Below, one piece after another: positions 13,101 through 25,380 of a stretch of 64,000 bases of DNA. The notes under the pieces were generated by a model. It saw only the letters and a list, made by a program, of their open reading frames with translations, did not search any database and was not told the origin of the DNA. Each line of letters begins with the position of its first letter. Position 1 is the first letter of the stretch. The translations under genes were made by a program, and so were the position numbers. Source of the DNA: Marsupella aquatica (lineage: Eukaryota; Marchantiophyta); NCBI GenBank assembly GCA_973895155.1, contig OZ316896.1:18972001-19036000 (forward strand). The letters are read 5' to 3'.

Positions 13101-13968
13101 TTACCACGCTTTTCAATTATTTGTTGCTCCTTAGGAATTTACTTTGCGGTTGTGGGGATCTTGTAAGGATTCTGGTTTTTCTTTACTCTTTGGTTTTCCT
13201 GGGTTTCCCCCTTGTTTTCTCCCCTTCATCCTGTCTCCTGCCTTTGGGATCCTGTCTCCTTGTTTTGTGCATTGTTCTCTGGCTGTGTGATTTATAGATA
13301 TTATCCAGCAACTTCATGTAAAGAGCTAATGTAACAAACTGATCTACTAGCCCACTTGAGTGCAGGTCATGCAAGAATCTTCAAGATTGTCCAATACAGT
13401 GAACATGCAATACCGTGTCGTTGAAAAGGAGCTGAACTACAAAGGTGACAACTCAAACTAAACTTCAAAAGGCTAGATACTGGTCTAGATAAGTAAATCT
13501 TCTGGTCCCCGAAATTAATGGCTTTGGCAAAACACATTTTCAAAGGAAGGTGGAAAATACCATTAAGCCAAGAAGTGCTCATTTTCAAACGCTCAACTGA
13601 GCTCCAATTTTGGATGGAATCTCCATCTCAAACATTTTTCATTCACCAAGAAATCAAGGAATTTCATTGGAAAAACATTATTTTGTTATCCAAGATAAAT
13701 TCGAAACACATGTGACAGAAGATATGACTGTGACACACATATACATCAAAATTAATAGGTAAGGGTTCCTTCTCATCTGGTTTTACCCCTGCTTTACCAG
13801 GTCTAATTTATTTTGTTATAATTCAAAGATATTTGAAAATCATGGCATCTGTTTGCATGCAGGGTATGTTATACCAAAAAACTGGAGGCTTATCAGTCTG
13901 CAACGGCAATGGCATCTGGATCCAAAAGTGTTTCCAGACCCGTACAAATTTGATCCTTCGAGATTTGA

Positions 13969-14028
<60 letters not shown>

Positions 14029-14587
14029 ACCACTGTCCCTGTGCTTTCCATACTTTGCCAATGATCTCATACTTAGGCTGATGATCTAATTAAGCACAAT
14101 TTATCATAGTGTTCTTGGATTCATTTGATCTTACTAGACCTTACGGATAAAATTGGCCAAATTTTCAGCAGGTGAATAGTAAATCTTAAACATGCTAGAT
14201 TCATTGACGTCGTGATCAAATGGAAGGTAACATTTTGAAATTTAATGGCTTGTGTAGACCTCAAACCCGTCCTTGACACCATTTGGAATGGGAACACACT
14301 TTTGTCTTGGGTATGAGCTTGCGCGAGTTGAGCTAATGATTTTTCTACATCATTTCACCACAAAATTCAGGTCTTATTTTACCTTCTTTGCTTGAGTCAC
14401 TAGCTAATGACAATTCAATTCTTGTGGTTAGTTCACCATTCTTGGCAATTTTATATAATTTGGCACTCAAAACTAAGTGTGTGTTTTGTCCTTCTTCAGA
14501 TGGGAAATAATCAAGGACGGCCCAACTGAAACAATCATATTCCCCACCCCTTATGCCCGTTTGCCACTCAAGTTAACTCACTTGTAG
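10119..14587 (+). CDS. CYP85-clan cytochrome P450, CYP707-like, nine exons
   Basis: Exons: 10119-10363, 10802-11123, 11301-11450, 11758-12000, 12382-12468, 13366-13444, 13863-13969, 14258-14370 and 14500-14587. They join in frame to 477 codons plus stop, the usual P450 size. ATG 10119 was chosen because it opens directly into a hydrophobic anchor. Visible landmarks are an N-terminal membrane anchor (about 5-27), the proline-rich PPGRMG (53-58), the I-helix ASDRTT (293-298), ExxR as ESSR (353-356), PSRF (407-410) and the haem loop [11 protein letters not shown] with Cys427. The product should be an ER-anchored haem monooxygenase. Phrases such as [20 protein letters not shown] and TKFRW resemble ABA 8'-hydroxylases (CYP707) within the CYP85 clan, but the substrate is not provable here. 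Oddities: the I-helix acid and its neighbour appear swapped, and intron 7 starts GAG|GC directly before a (CT)28 repeat instead of GT. Confidence 0.88.
13971..14026 (+). repeat. (CT)28 microsatellite at the intron 7 donor
   Basis: An uninterrupted run of 28 CT dinucleotides starts two bases after the last codon of P450 exon 7. Serine/leucine-repeat frames that cross it are read-through of the repeat and not protein. Confidence 0.97.
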
Positions 14588-14899
14588 ACTACTGTAGGTT
14601 TTTTTCTAGCAACAAGATCATGTACCAAACAAAATAGCTTATGCATCAACTATCACAATGCATCTAAATTCAACACTGAGTACTACATGGTGACCTGCAG
14701 AGGATGCTTATTGTTCATAGTGAGTATAATTTTATTTTAGAATACTTAATTATTAAAGTTCACTCTTTGTTGTTTGAAACGTTGGAAAATAATTATGAGC
14801 GAACCCCTTCAATTTATTTTGGTGTTTTATTTTTACTGACTTGGTACAATAGTGGATGACTCCTCAGATGACTCTGGTATTAAAACTAAGTATCAAGCA

Positions 14900-14975
14900 T
14901 GCAAGAGGCATTTGGTGGGACTTGAGATGCAGCCTATAATTCACACGCAAGGCTCTTAACCATTGGCCTAGACTT
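14900..14975 (-). repeat. Possible tRNA-derived SINE head
   Basis: On the minus strand, TAGGCCAATGGTTAAGAGCC (14951-14971) resembles a Pol III A box of a Ser/Leu-type tRNA. About 30 bases on, CATCTCAAGTCCCACC resembles a B box. No full cloverleaf can be drawn. It lies beside a G15 run and a dispersed repeat copy. Confidence 0.35.
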
Positions 14976-14979
14976 TCTT

Positions 14980-15303
14980 GGGGGGGGGGGGGGGTGGTTG
15001 ACTATGGAAATCTGTAGGAATCACGTGTGTAAAAATAATTGTATTTGAGTGATACTTGCAAAAAATTTCAGAACATACCAAAGATGTAAAAGAAGGTAGC
15101 TTACTCATATATAAAGAATATTCCCTAATGTATTAGTGTCTGTTTTGCTTAAACTAAAATAGGCCATTAACAGTGAAAGAAAAGAATCTTCCTAATTATT
15201 TCTTAATAAAATAGAGGTATTTGAATAAGGTTAGGATAGCACATGGTATCCCAGAAAAGTATAGTTAGTGAACCCTCAAGGGGCCATTAAGCTGTATTGT
15301 GAT
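14980..15303 (+). repeat. Dispersed repeat, copy 1
   Basis: Starting at a G15 tract (14980-14994), this roughly 310-bp stretch aligns by eye with 26884-27180. Shared blocks are GGTTGACTAT, CACGTGTG, AAAGAAGGTA, AATATTC, AAAATAGG, TTAGGAT.GCAC.TGGTA and TTAAGCTGT, in the same order and spacing. Neither copy has clear ends or target duplicates. Confidence 0.7.
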
Positions 15304-15546
15304 AGGAAGAGAGAAAATCAAAGTTGGTTGTGGTATTGGAACACTTAATATGTCGAAGTCAAAAATAAATTGTCAAAATTGTTGTTGCTCAGATAAAATC
15401 CTTAGATATGCGGCAGTACGCTGATTAGTACTAGCTTCCTTACAAGCATTAAAGCATACATAATGACAAGGCCCACAAATCAGCTCTAATGTTAGTTTGG
15501 GCAAGGCCCAGTGAAAATTGTTCCCTTGTTTGTTATTTATGAGACA

Positions 15547-16829
15547 TATAGCATGCTCATCCTGGAACATGTTTTATTTTTTGTCTTGTAATGATCTGAA
15601 AGTAAATAAAATATGAGAGCATAGAAGTGTTGTTATATAAGTAAAGTGTCTGCCAAGAAAAGCACAGTGACCAAGAAAAGGTACAGTCAAACGATGCTAC
15701 GATGTGTGCACTTAACTCAGGGTGCCTTATGAATCACAATCCTTTCAATAAAAACCATAAACCAAGGAAAGAAAAACATGAGGAGAACTTAAGAGGCTAT
15801 GCATTCATGTTCTTCACTATCATTTCTCTCACTCGTGGTGGTGGAGCCTTTGGTTTCATCTCTAAGAAAACACATACTGTGAAAGGGGGCTGCCAAAATA
15901 AGTTCAAAACACTCTAGAATACCTAAAACTAAAGGGGTAAAAATTAATTAAAAATGTATAGAATACAAAGGCTGCCCCTTGATAAGCAGATTCAAATGAA
16001 AATACATGACACAAAAATCTGAATAAGACAAAATCTGAAATGTGCATTCACCATATAGCAGCTTCAAAATCTGAGACAAAATGCTTTTCATTTGGATATT
16101 TGCTTCACTTGTTACCCACTCACCTGTCAACATAGGGTCTCACACGGAGCATTTCAGTATTCTTGGCTGTTTCTACTGTCACTCAACAACTTCTCCTGTG
16201 ACCCTTAATTGGTTTCTCCGTGCATATTATGGACAAATGGACAGACAATATTGTCTAGAGCAGTCATGAAGCTACTATATGGTGATCCACCTTTCAGATT
16301 TTGTGTTCATTATTTTAATTTTAATGTGATAGGTGAATCATTTGTATTAATTTTATTTTGAATTAACTTTTGGACCCCTTTTAATTTTGGTAAACCTAAA
16401 GTATTTTGACTCTATCTCTCCCTTCATAAATGTTTATTCTTTCCTTTTCAATCACTCCTTAGTGAATTATATTTTTTCTCACAAGAGTAGTAATGAGTTT
16501 GAACAGTGTGCACATTTGGTGTACTAAGTTCCCTTCTTGCTTTCCTTTACAAAATTTATGGTTTTAATTGAGTTGCTTATCATTACTTACAAGCAAGTGA
16601 AAAAAATTGTACTTTATGTCCACAACTCTTTAATACCTTTGTACTTTCTTGGTCATAATGTGCTTTTCTTTGCATGTGTACTATGTCTCTCACTCTGAAT
16701 TAACAAATATTAATTTTTTGACATATACTTTACATGTAGCTACTTCTTTTATCATAAAATATATCAAATGAATTACATATCACTACAAGACAAAAAAAAA
16801 GAGGCATGTTCCAGGATGAGCATGCTATA
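15547..16829. repeat. Inverted repeat pair spanning 1.28 kb
   Basis: The 25 bases at 15547-15571 (starting TATAGCATGCTCATCC) are the exact reverse complement of 16805-16829. Weaker match continues inward for about 80 bases in all (to about 15625 and from about 16751). A direct repeat built on ATTGTCTAGAGCAGTCA is also present at 16239-16266 and 16841-16867. The pair could bound a decayed non-autonomous DNA element, but I see no target duplication. Confidence 0.6.
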
Positions 16830-17123
16830 ATGGACGAAGGCACAGACAATGTTGTCTAGAGCAGTCACTTTGCTCAAGACTGATAATATTTTGTCATGCT
16901 TTCCTCGTAGCCATTGCTACAATTGGTATCAAGGTTAGGAATCTAGCTGGGGAACCATATTAAGTTTGCTTACCCTCAAATGAATGGTCTGATGTAGTTA
17001 TTCTTTTCTGGACACACTGGGGTTAGTTGTTGAAAAAATTCTTTTACATTGATAAACGTAAGGTGGGTACGGGCATTTCCTGTAACCAGGGTATCAAAGT
17101 ATCTTACACAATCCCAATGTTAC

Positions 17124-17371
17124 AGATTCATTGCTTGGCTATATTCAAGTTCCTTTGCCCAGCTCACACTGCAAGATTGGCATGCTGGAATTTCTGTAAC
17201 CCGGGTATTAAATTTATCTTACACAGATTCCATTAATTACAGATTCGTTGCTGGGCTATATTCAAATTCTCTTGTCCCCCTCACAATGCAAGATTGGCAT
17301 CCCAGTAAAGTTAGAGATTCATTGCTGGGCTATATTCAAATTCTCTTGTCCACCTCACATGGAAGATTGGC
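17124..17371 (+). repeat. Degenerate tandem repeat, three copies
   Basis: Copies begin at 17124, 17241 and 17315. Each carries AGATTC.TTGCT.GGCTATA, then TTCAA, then CAAGATTGGCAT or GAAGATTGGCAT. Between the first two lies a further repeated GTAACC.GGGTAT segment, making the periods unequal (117 and 74 bp). Confidence 0.8.
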
Positions 17372-17419
17372 ATCCATCTGAGTAATTGCACATCAACATG
17401 TGACAATAAACAATGTAAT

Positions 17420-17640
17420 TGGTTATTCCTTACCATGATAAACCCAATTAATACTTTGTCCCTCCATACCATGACAAACCTGACAATGTACTTTGTCAAT
17501 CCATACCAGATAAACCCAACTATTACTTTGTCCCTGTATACCATGATAAACCTCACAATATGCAAGGTACTTTGTCAATCCATTCAATGATAAGCCCAAT
17601 TATTACTTTCCCTCCATACCCTGATAAACCCAATTAATCA
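17420..17640 (+). repeat. Short degenerate tandem repeat
   Basis: About five imperfect copies of a unit containing ATACCATGATAAACCCAA and TACTTTGTCCCTCC follow each other. Unit length drifts around 30-60 bp. Confidence 0.75.
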
Positions 17641-18437
17641 GCAGTGTTATTCATGCACTACCAAAGTGAAGTGTAATGTATGCAGGGACAGGATCTCCAG
17701 CTTGATATATATAACTGCCAAAAAGCAGGGGGCGCTTGAAATATATATCAAATTTTGGCAGGGGACGCTGACAGGATCTCACAGGCCAAGTAATTGGCTA
17801 GAAGGCCAAGGGAGATGTTATGCAAAAGATCCTTGAAAGATGGTAGGGAAGATTGCGAGTGTGTTCTGTTTGTCTTGCATTTGGTTGCAGGCTTGGCACA
17901 ATTATCCTCTGTGCATTCTCTGAAAAGGTCTGTTGTTCAAGATGTTCCACACAATTAGACTATACTAGACTGTGCACGAGGATTAGAGGCGCGAGGGTTG
18001 GAAAAGTGGAAGCAAGCAAGACGCAAATGACCAGATATGATTTTCCAATAAAAAGGATTGACAACCAAGTGAGATATCACACACCGTTAGCATGCAGAAG
18101 GACAGTAACATCATCCATTTGGGACCCCCATGGTACACTCAGTGAAAGTTCAAACACATTGAACAAATACCGCAAAAGAGAATTGACAGTACGATAGAAA
18201 ATCCCTCAATGGAGAGATACGTTGGGATATCCAGGTTCTTTTCGTTGAGCATCAATTGTATGAAATTGAAGTAGTAACCGTGTACAACTCCAGTATGTTC
18301 CTAGTTATAATCTAACGCCCGGAACTTATCTAATTGGCCTCTACACTACAAACTTGCCTCACCTACAATGGTGAGTTTTCACCATTATCATGTCACAGAA
18401 ACCCCTTAAAAGGGAGTGCCTCTCACTGAACTCTATA

Positions 18438-21400
18438 TTAGAATGCAAACTCCTCCTCTATGCCAAACGATGAAAACCCGCCTGATGTTACCTCCTCCTT
18501 CAATTTTTGGGCAGTGACATCATCAATACCCAACAGTTCTTGGAGGCGGCTGGATTTCTCTTCAGATGCAGTTGTCTTCGTATATAAACAGAAGAGGTCA
18601 AGTAGTTCATCTCTAACTGACCATGGCAACGGTTGTGATGGTACAGCTTTGTCACAAGCGAGTAAATTATTTAAAGATTCCACCTGCAGACATTGCACAC
18701 CATCAGTAAATTTTATGCGAAAGGTGCTAACCGGCAGCCGACAGCTGGGTCAGACAACAAGAAGCAACAGATAAGTGGATGACAAATCAAAGATAATAAC
18801 GATCTTTCTGAAGGTTAAGGAGACGCACCACGCCAGATTGCTTCTTCTGCCTCAACAATGACACAGCTTGAATCAATGAGTTGGTCAAACGCTCTTTCGC
18901 AAGGGTTTGCACCATATCCTTCGCTTTTTCTTTATCCAATCCAAGTTCCGTAGGAATTCTGTCATAAGTGTCTTCCTCCGAGAAGTCTCCTGTCCCTGCT
19001 GAAAATGTACCGTCGACTATCTTTTTGAAAAGCTTCTCCCGCATGTCTCTAGAAATCATACTGTCCACGTCAACTCCAGCAGCCTTCAGCTCCTTCACTT
19101 CTTCCACTGTCAGTCTACCTTGATTGACAGCAGATTCAATAGCACCAGCCATACGGGTACTGGTGATGCTCTTGATCACCTTCTGGGCAGCCTCTGAGGG
19201 TAACCCAAGCTGTTGCTGCAGCTCGGTAAGCTGCTCTACACGAACCTTGTTAAGTTGCCCATCAGCCAAGATGACCTGAGCTTGTTGCCTGAAAGCTTGT
19301 TCAGCGAGGCTCTTGTGCACTTCAGCAACCTCTTTGGCAGACAGGCCTAGTATGGTGCCTAGCTGTCCTAGTCGAACAAATTCACTGCTATCTCGTTGCG
19401 TGACAATCTGTGTACCCATTGGCATGCCAGTCGTTTCACCCGATAAACAGTAGAGTAGATATGTGCGGTACAAATCCGTCCTTTCCTTCAGTTCGAAGTC
19501 ATCCTTCAGAGTGATATCACTTTGCGATTTGCCAGCCATTCTAGCTTCAAGTTCTGCAGCAGGCTTTGTCTTCTTCAACGTCTGAAGCATCTCCAGTTCG
19601 TCATCTAGTTCAACCTCAGGTTTTGGCTGTTCTTTTGGTGTCTCAATTGGCTTTGGAGCGTCCCCTTTAATGTCTGCAATGAGCTCAGAAACGACCAGGT
19701 TGCTGAAGATAACCAATTTTTTAAGTTCGCGTGCAGATTCCACTCTGTTTCCAGCTGACCGTGACCTTTTCACGTAGGTTACAAAAACAGCACGGATCTG
19801 GGTTGTGACAGGGTCCAAGGATATTAGTAACTGGTAGTATTCCGAATAAGGCAACTGTACGATGACACAGGCATCAGCAAGACACAACTTCCAAAGACGA
19901 GGTACAATTAAGCGCGTTTGAAAGTTAGGAGTTCAACTTTAGCAGTAACCAACTACTATAACACAGCTTTACAGGAAACTTACTGCTTTGCTGGCAATTT
20001 CCATGGAAGCTTCTTGTGTAAGCCGCAAACCTGTGACGGCATTCCGCACCGAAGCTTTCATGTCTGCATCATAACCATCTACACCAGCACCTATCGCCTC
20101 GTCCACAACCTGTAACATCGGAGGATGAGTTGATAGCGCAAGACGTCCCGAGGAACTTGACCAACAGTAAAGACGCTGTATATAACGCCGTAAGGAATAT
20201 TTCAACTACTTTGCCCCGTCCTGACAAGAGCTAGACCTGTTTCCTTAATTAGTTATGGTCTACTGATCAAGGGATGAACAACGAGGTGAGAACATGTGTC
20301 TTTTACTATCGAAGCACGCTGTAAGGTTCAAGTAAAGAAAGAAAGAGATACTTGTGGTAAATCAAAGTACTGAAGCAAAAAGGATAGAAGAGAGTGAATG
20401 GGAAGACCTTTGTGAATATACGGCCACAAATGCTTGCATGAGCAGCATCTACAGTGTCCTTTGGGATGCACAAGAGCACACGTAACCGCAACAGTGCTGC
20501 TATATCTGCCTCACTTAACGAGCCATCCGCCAGACACTGTTCCAACTTCTGCCGGTAAATTTCTGACAAGACAAACGTTTCTTATCAAGATTCAAAAATA
20601 TTCCCTCGTACTGAATCTAGTTCTCAACTGGCACACTAGATCAAATTTACCCATCTTCACGTGCCTTCTCTGCTTGTATTTCTTTTGGAAACATCCACAA
20701 CATAGATAACAAGCTTGAAAACGATAACTACAAGACTCAGACATCAGAGAAGGCGACCATCTGAATGCATCACTTTCCAGTGGCATCGCATATAACAACC
20801 CACCTTCATGAAGTTCACCAGCTTTTCGAGGATCAAACTTTAACTCCTCACATAGCGTTTGAAGATATGCTGCCTTGCTGGGGGCAGCATCTAAATCACC
20901 ACCATTCACTGCCTGTGCGAGCCTGCGTCGGTAAATCTTGGTAGTCACTTCCAGCAGGATTGCATCTGCTTCACGATTGCCAAATCCAAAGATATTCTTG
21001 AGGTTTCCTAAGCCTTCTCCCTGCAAAATTTCATGATAACTCAACGTAACTTACATATCATTTACAACAGCAAGACAAACTCTGCAGCAGTGAAAACAAT
21101 CTACTTAACTTTTGCATAACCAATATACCCTCCAGAACCTTAATCGTGCAACAGGCCGTGGAGGATATTACTTCTCAGAAACAGGCAAAACTACCTAAGT
21201 ACGCTATGTGGGACAACCAACACACGACTACCTCGTCCTTACCATTCGTGAGTCCATGACACCTCCAGCAAAGGATTCTTGCATGTACGTCCGGTACAGC
21301 TGCTTCAACTCATCCATTTGCCTGTCTCCCTCATACTGTCCTCCTGCTCAGTATCCGTAATCCAAGAAAATTGATCAAAATTCGCTCTGGACGGTTCAAT

Positions 21401-24400
21401 CTAATTAAATTATGTTCAAAGGAAACCCCATATTCTCTTACACATTCAAAGATCTTAACTCGTACTCCAGAAGGACAAAGGAAAGTACCCAGAATTGAAG
21501 CAGGGCCCAGTCCTGGAAGTGCAGAAGATGAGTCTGCCTGAGCTTGGGCAGCAACTGTGACTAAAGCACCATTGTATGCTATCACATCGTCGAGAAGTTT
21601 CACGATCTTCTTCGTGTCTCTGTTGAACAACATCTTACCATTAATCTTGCCTGCTATCATCTAGCGCAAAGGATATTACAAATGAGATTACTAAATAAAC
21701 AGCTTCCCGATATGAGGAATGAGCTTTGTTATATTCAGGTATCTGCGTAAGCTCCAACTATATTCAAGCAGTCAAAGGCATAGCACAACAACACCATGGG
21801 TAGCATGCAATAGTGGGAACTTTACTTAATCTGTGCACGAGACTTTATAACCTCTATTGCCTGGCTGATGGACACCTCAAGGTGCTTACGGGAATTATTT
21901 CTGACAAGTTCAGCTGCCACCTGCGCGTCCAATATACAGTGCCACCTTAATCAGCGCATTGTGTCAACCGTGAAGACTCACTAGTCCAAGAAGTTATGCA
22001 CACAACTTATCAACAAATAAAACAGCATTCCAAAAAGGTAACATCCATAGAGGCCAGACAGATATCAATAGGTTTGCACCTCATCAGGGAGTTTTGATTT
22101 TAGTTGCACCCTTCTCAACTCTCTTACTTTGTCCAAGTCAGTACCTACACCAACAAAAACACAACCGAAAAGCAGCAAGAAAACAAGTCAGAAAAACTCC
22201 ATTGCAGTCTGCCATTATGCATGGTAATCGACACTTGTTGAGTCCAAATCAGCAATCCAATATAATCATTCCTAACCAAAAATTCGTGATAGATGGTAAA
22301 GATGCTAATCAGGACCCATGCAGAAGAAGACTTAAGAATGGCTACAAGAGCCTATCCTTGAGTTCAATATCTAGGGGAACTTGGGCTAGCGCATCAAACA
22401 TACTTTCTCCAAACTCAATCAGTTTAGTTAGAAAGAAACGTTGCGCATTGTCCCGAATGGCTACGTCAACCTGCAAGATCAAACAAGTGACATGTTTCAG
22501 TATTTGCGCACTTAACAGTCTGGCGTCTGTCTGTAATGAATTTGGATTTAAAAATCGACAGAACCCGGATGCTAAAGCTAGAAAGGGCGTGATTGGCTGC
22601 TAGTTAAAAACAAGATTCGCTTCATACCAACTTTCATGTTATGAGACCTTCCATTCTTAAGGTAGCAGGAAAACACCAACAAAAATGAGCTATTGATTGC
22701 AGAGACCGTTATGAGAAAGAAGCATCAGAATTTTTATCAGAAAAATTGAGTGACCTTTGCATCAAAATCTCCATCCTCTTCAACCATAAAACTCAGATAT
22801 TTATCTGTGACTAGATATTCAGACGCGAAAAGCATTCTATATAAAGCAGGGGCTGAAATTGTGACTCCACCTGTGCATCGGTAACTTTGAACACCCTCTT
22901 CCAAGGTAGCAGAAACTTTGAAGCATCTCCAAAGACCAGCTGAGATACATAAACTAGCTTTTGGAAAGTCTGTAACAGCATCACCACAACATAAGTGATG
23001 ATTGTTCTCCATTATACCACAGACAACCTCGTCTCCAGTTCTGGGTTCACGAATAGTCTAGTAAATACGGGACTTGGATCGAACTGCATTGGTGGGCAAA
23101 CGTTACAATTGTCCCTTGATTTCCTACATGTCTATTCCATGCATAAGATTCAACGGACAAAAAGGGGACAAAGTGACTGCATCTCAACACCAACCACACA
23201 ATTTTACATTAACTTTATCCCCAGATATACAAGGGCAATAAACGTACCCGTCTCTCCTCTACTGCTTGTTCCCTGTCCCCTGTCTCCATTCGCTGCCTGC
23301 TAATGCGTCTCCCAATCTGTAGAAAGTCCCAAAAGCAAAACCATGCCTCAATTGATGCTGCCGTAAAATGCACGATATCCTGAGGTCGAATGCGATCTCA
23401 ATCCACCAACGACGTCAATGATCTTTTGATATTTAAGATGAAATGAATGGCAAAGACATTTGAGGTGAAAACAGCTTAGCAGCAACTTGCCTCAATGTGT
23501 ACGGACGCAGCGTCAGGATCTTCTAGGCCCAAGGCATTTTTAAATTTAATAATTTCATCTGCTTCATCTCCCCTAAGGTCCTCATTGCCTGGGGGGATAA
23601 TGTCGGTGATGAAGCTGATGAACCAATGCAGTTGATGCAAATGTTAGAATGCGAGCCACTCCACATGTCACCAAATGCTCAGACAAGCTGTACGTACCCA
23701 CTTCCATTTTCGGAAGAATTTCTCGAGTATAAGAAAAATCTACACGTTTCCTCACCAAGAGATTGCAAAAACTAGCCACTGATGTTGCCAGGTGAAAATA
23801 TATCATCTACGCCAGCGGGATCTGACAGACACAAGGCAGATAGCACTAGAAACCTAAATTGGATGAGGGGTTAAATCTGTTCTACACGAGAATCAACGAA
23901 ACCGGCCTGTCTGGATTCTGTTCCTTTCCGAACACTCCGAACATATAAAAGGGCACCAAGGTAAACCAAACCCAGGAGAAGTATACAAAAAGAGTTGTTT
24001 ACATGTTTTACAAAATGATCCTTGATTGGGTTCTAGCTGAAGATGATGGACAACCATGGCAACGCAACTCACCGATAATAAAGATCTCGCAGTTCGGCAA
24101 TGATCCGATCGTTATTTCTGCTCACACCACATCTGACAGCAAGACAAACAGGGATTCCGCTCAGATTCAACAGATTACCAGCGTCTCTCAGCCATCCAGT
24201 TGGCAGGAAATCCAGGAAATAAAGATGGAGTGAAGGCAAGGGAATCCGGACTCCAATTCCAGCCCGCAACCGAGCTCCGTGTTTTAGTACAAACAGCAAG
24301 TAAAGGGAGTGGAAAACTCACTTCTGAAAAATTGAATCAACTTCCTCTTTGTTGAGAGACTTAGGGTCGGGATGATTCACGAGAGCATTGCGTAACTGCA

Positions 24401-24896
24401 CCGCTGCAACATTTGGAGCTGAAGAATTGAGGGCAAATGCAGTCAATCCTCCAACAGCCCCAGCAGCAACAGCACCGCCGAGGCTAACGGCAGGAGTCCC
24501 CTTCACTGCGCGGCCCCCAGCATAGCCAGCAGCGAGAGCACCGGCCACAATGACAGTGGAAGCCACATACCTAGTAGGAGCAGTCCAATCCTTCATGAAC
24601 CTCTGGTAGACAGGCAAACTCTGCTCCGAACCGAAGATACTCTCCTGCGGCCTTCCCTGCTGCGCATCGCTGCTGCTCTGCTCCCCACTGCCCGCTGATG
24701 AGAGGCACACAATTCCCCCATCGCCACGCTTCATAATTCTCCTTCTCCCGAATTTGGCTCCAGCGGAAGGAAAAGCCCGGGCACCTCTTAAACCCTTAAA
24801 CCTAACCTGCTGCCACGGAAGCTCCGCCCCTGCCAAGGGCATGGATGGCAGCGCGCCCGGAGTGCACACACCCGCTAGTGCTTGGGCTGGCACCAT
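18438..24896 (-). CDS. TIC110: TIC110, chloroplast inner-envelope import protein
   Basis: Fifteen exons on the minus strand: 24896-24322, 24132-24073, 23614-23491, 23316-23248, 22969-22871, 22470-22404, 22144-22080, 21920-about 21835, about 21655-21489, 21343-21243, 21020-20804, 20562-20408, 20109-19984, 19797-18829 and 18683-18438. The product is about 1,040 residues; Arabidopsis TIC110 has 1,016. TIC110 anchors in the inner envelope and gathers preproteins and stromal chaperones during import. The start is ATG 24896: residues 1-65 are a Ser/Ala/Arg-rich transit-peptide-like stretch, then two hydrophobic segments (about 110-128 and 136-157), then the long helical stromal region. Diagnostic runs are FLLPWKRVFKVTDAQ, VAIRDNAQR, AEQAFRQQAQVILADGQL, AAGVDVDSMIS and LLACDKAVPSQPLPW. 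Intron 3 starts GC (GAG|GCAAGT). The exon 8/9 junction lacks an obvious GT donor and is approximate. Confidence 0.95.
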
Positions 24897-25380
24897 GGCG
24901 GTGGATTTCTCTCCCGCTCGCTCGAGAAATCAGTCCAATCCAGTCGCGAACTTCCCAATTCCACTTCCAGAATCCCAGAATCGCCAAAGAGAACACGATG
25001 CCTCGACGAATATTTGCCCTTTCGTTGGACCACGAGAAACTCTCCACCTCTCTCGCATCACCGTCCGATACTTTTTGCTCCTGCAAATCACTCAACGCAA
25101 AAGGATAGTCTCGAGTTCTCAACCCTGTCTCTGCTTGCTTCGCTGTTGATTCCTCCTATCCACAGTTCCGGACGGGACGGGAGCTTCAGGGGTTTCGGGC
25201 CGAGTGCAAAAGCTTGCAGGAGGCAGAATGAGCATTGTTGGATTAGAATAATGGATTGAGTCTGGGGAATGACAAAGAGCCACATTGGTCGATCAAGGTT
25301 TTGGAGTTTCGTGCACGGTAACCCATCCAGGGGGGTTTGGTGGGCACACATGGGGGGATTGAAGGGCATCGTTATTGTAA
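24897..25380 (-). promoter_or_regulatory. Likely 5' untranslated and promoter region of TIC110
   Basis: The sequence directly upstream of the TIC110 start is more GC-balanced than the spacer beyond it. Open frames on both strands here have no recognisable domain. No TATA box at a fitting distance is clear, which is common for housekeeping plastid-protein genes. The assignment rests on position alone. Confidence 0.4.

Larger units (their letters stand above)
14588..18437. other. Intergenic spacer between P450 and TIC110
   Basis: No gene is supported. P450 (+) and TIC110 (-) converge on this spacer, so it holds both 3' ends. It contains the tRNA-like, dispersed, inverted and tandem repeats listed separately. 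17700-18437 holds only short frames without domains. Confidence 0.65.

Noticed and set aside
13840-14089. Ser-Leu or Arg-Glu repeat proteins across the CT run
   Set aside because: They are translations of a microsatellite next to a splice site; the P450 exon frame only needs the part before it.
22737-22850. Possible extra TIC110 exon (LYRMLFASEYLVTDKYL)
   Set aside because: Its length does not keep the frame, and the intron it would need is only tens of bases. Splicing directly from VTDAQ to VDVAIRDN keeps phase and matches the family.
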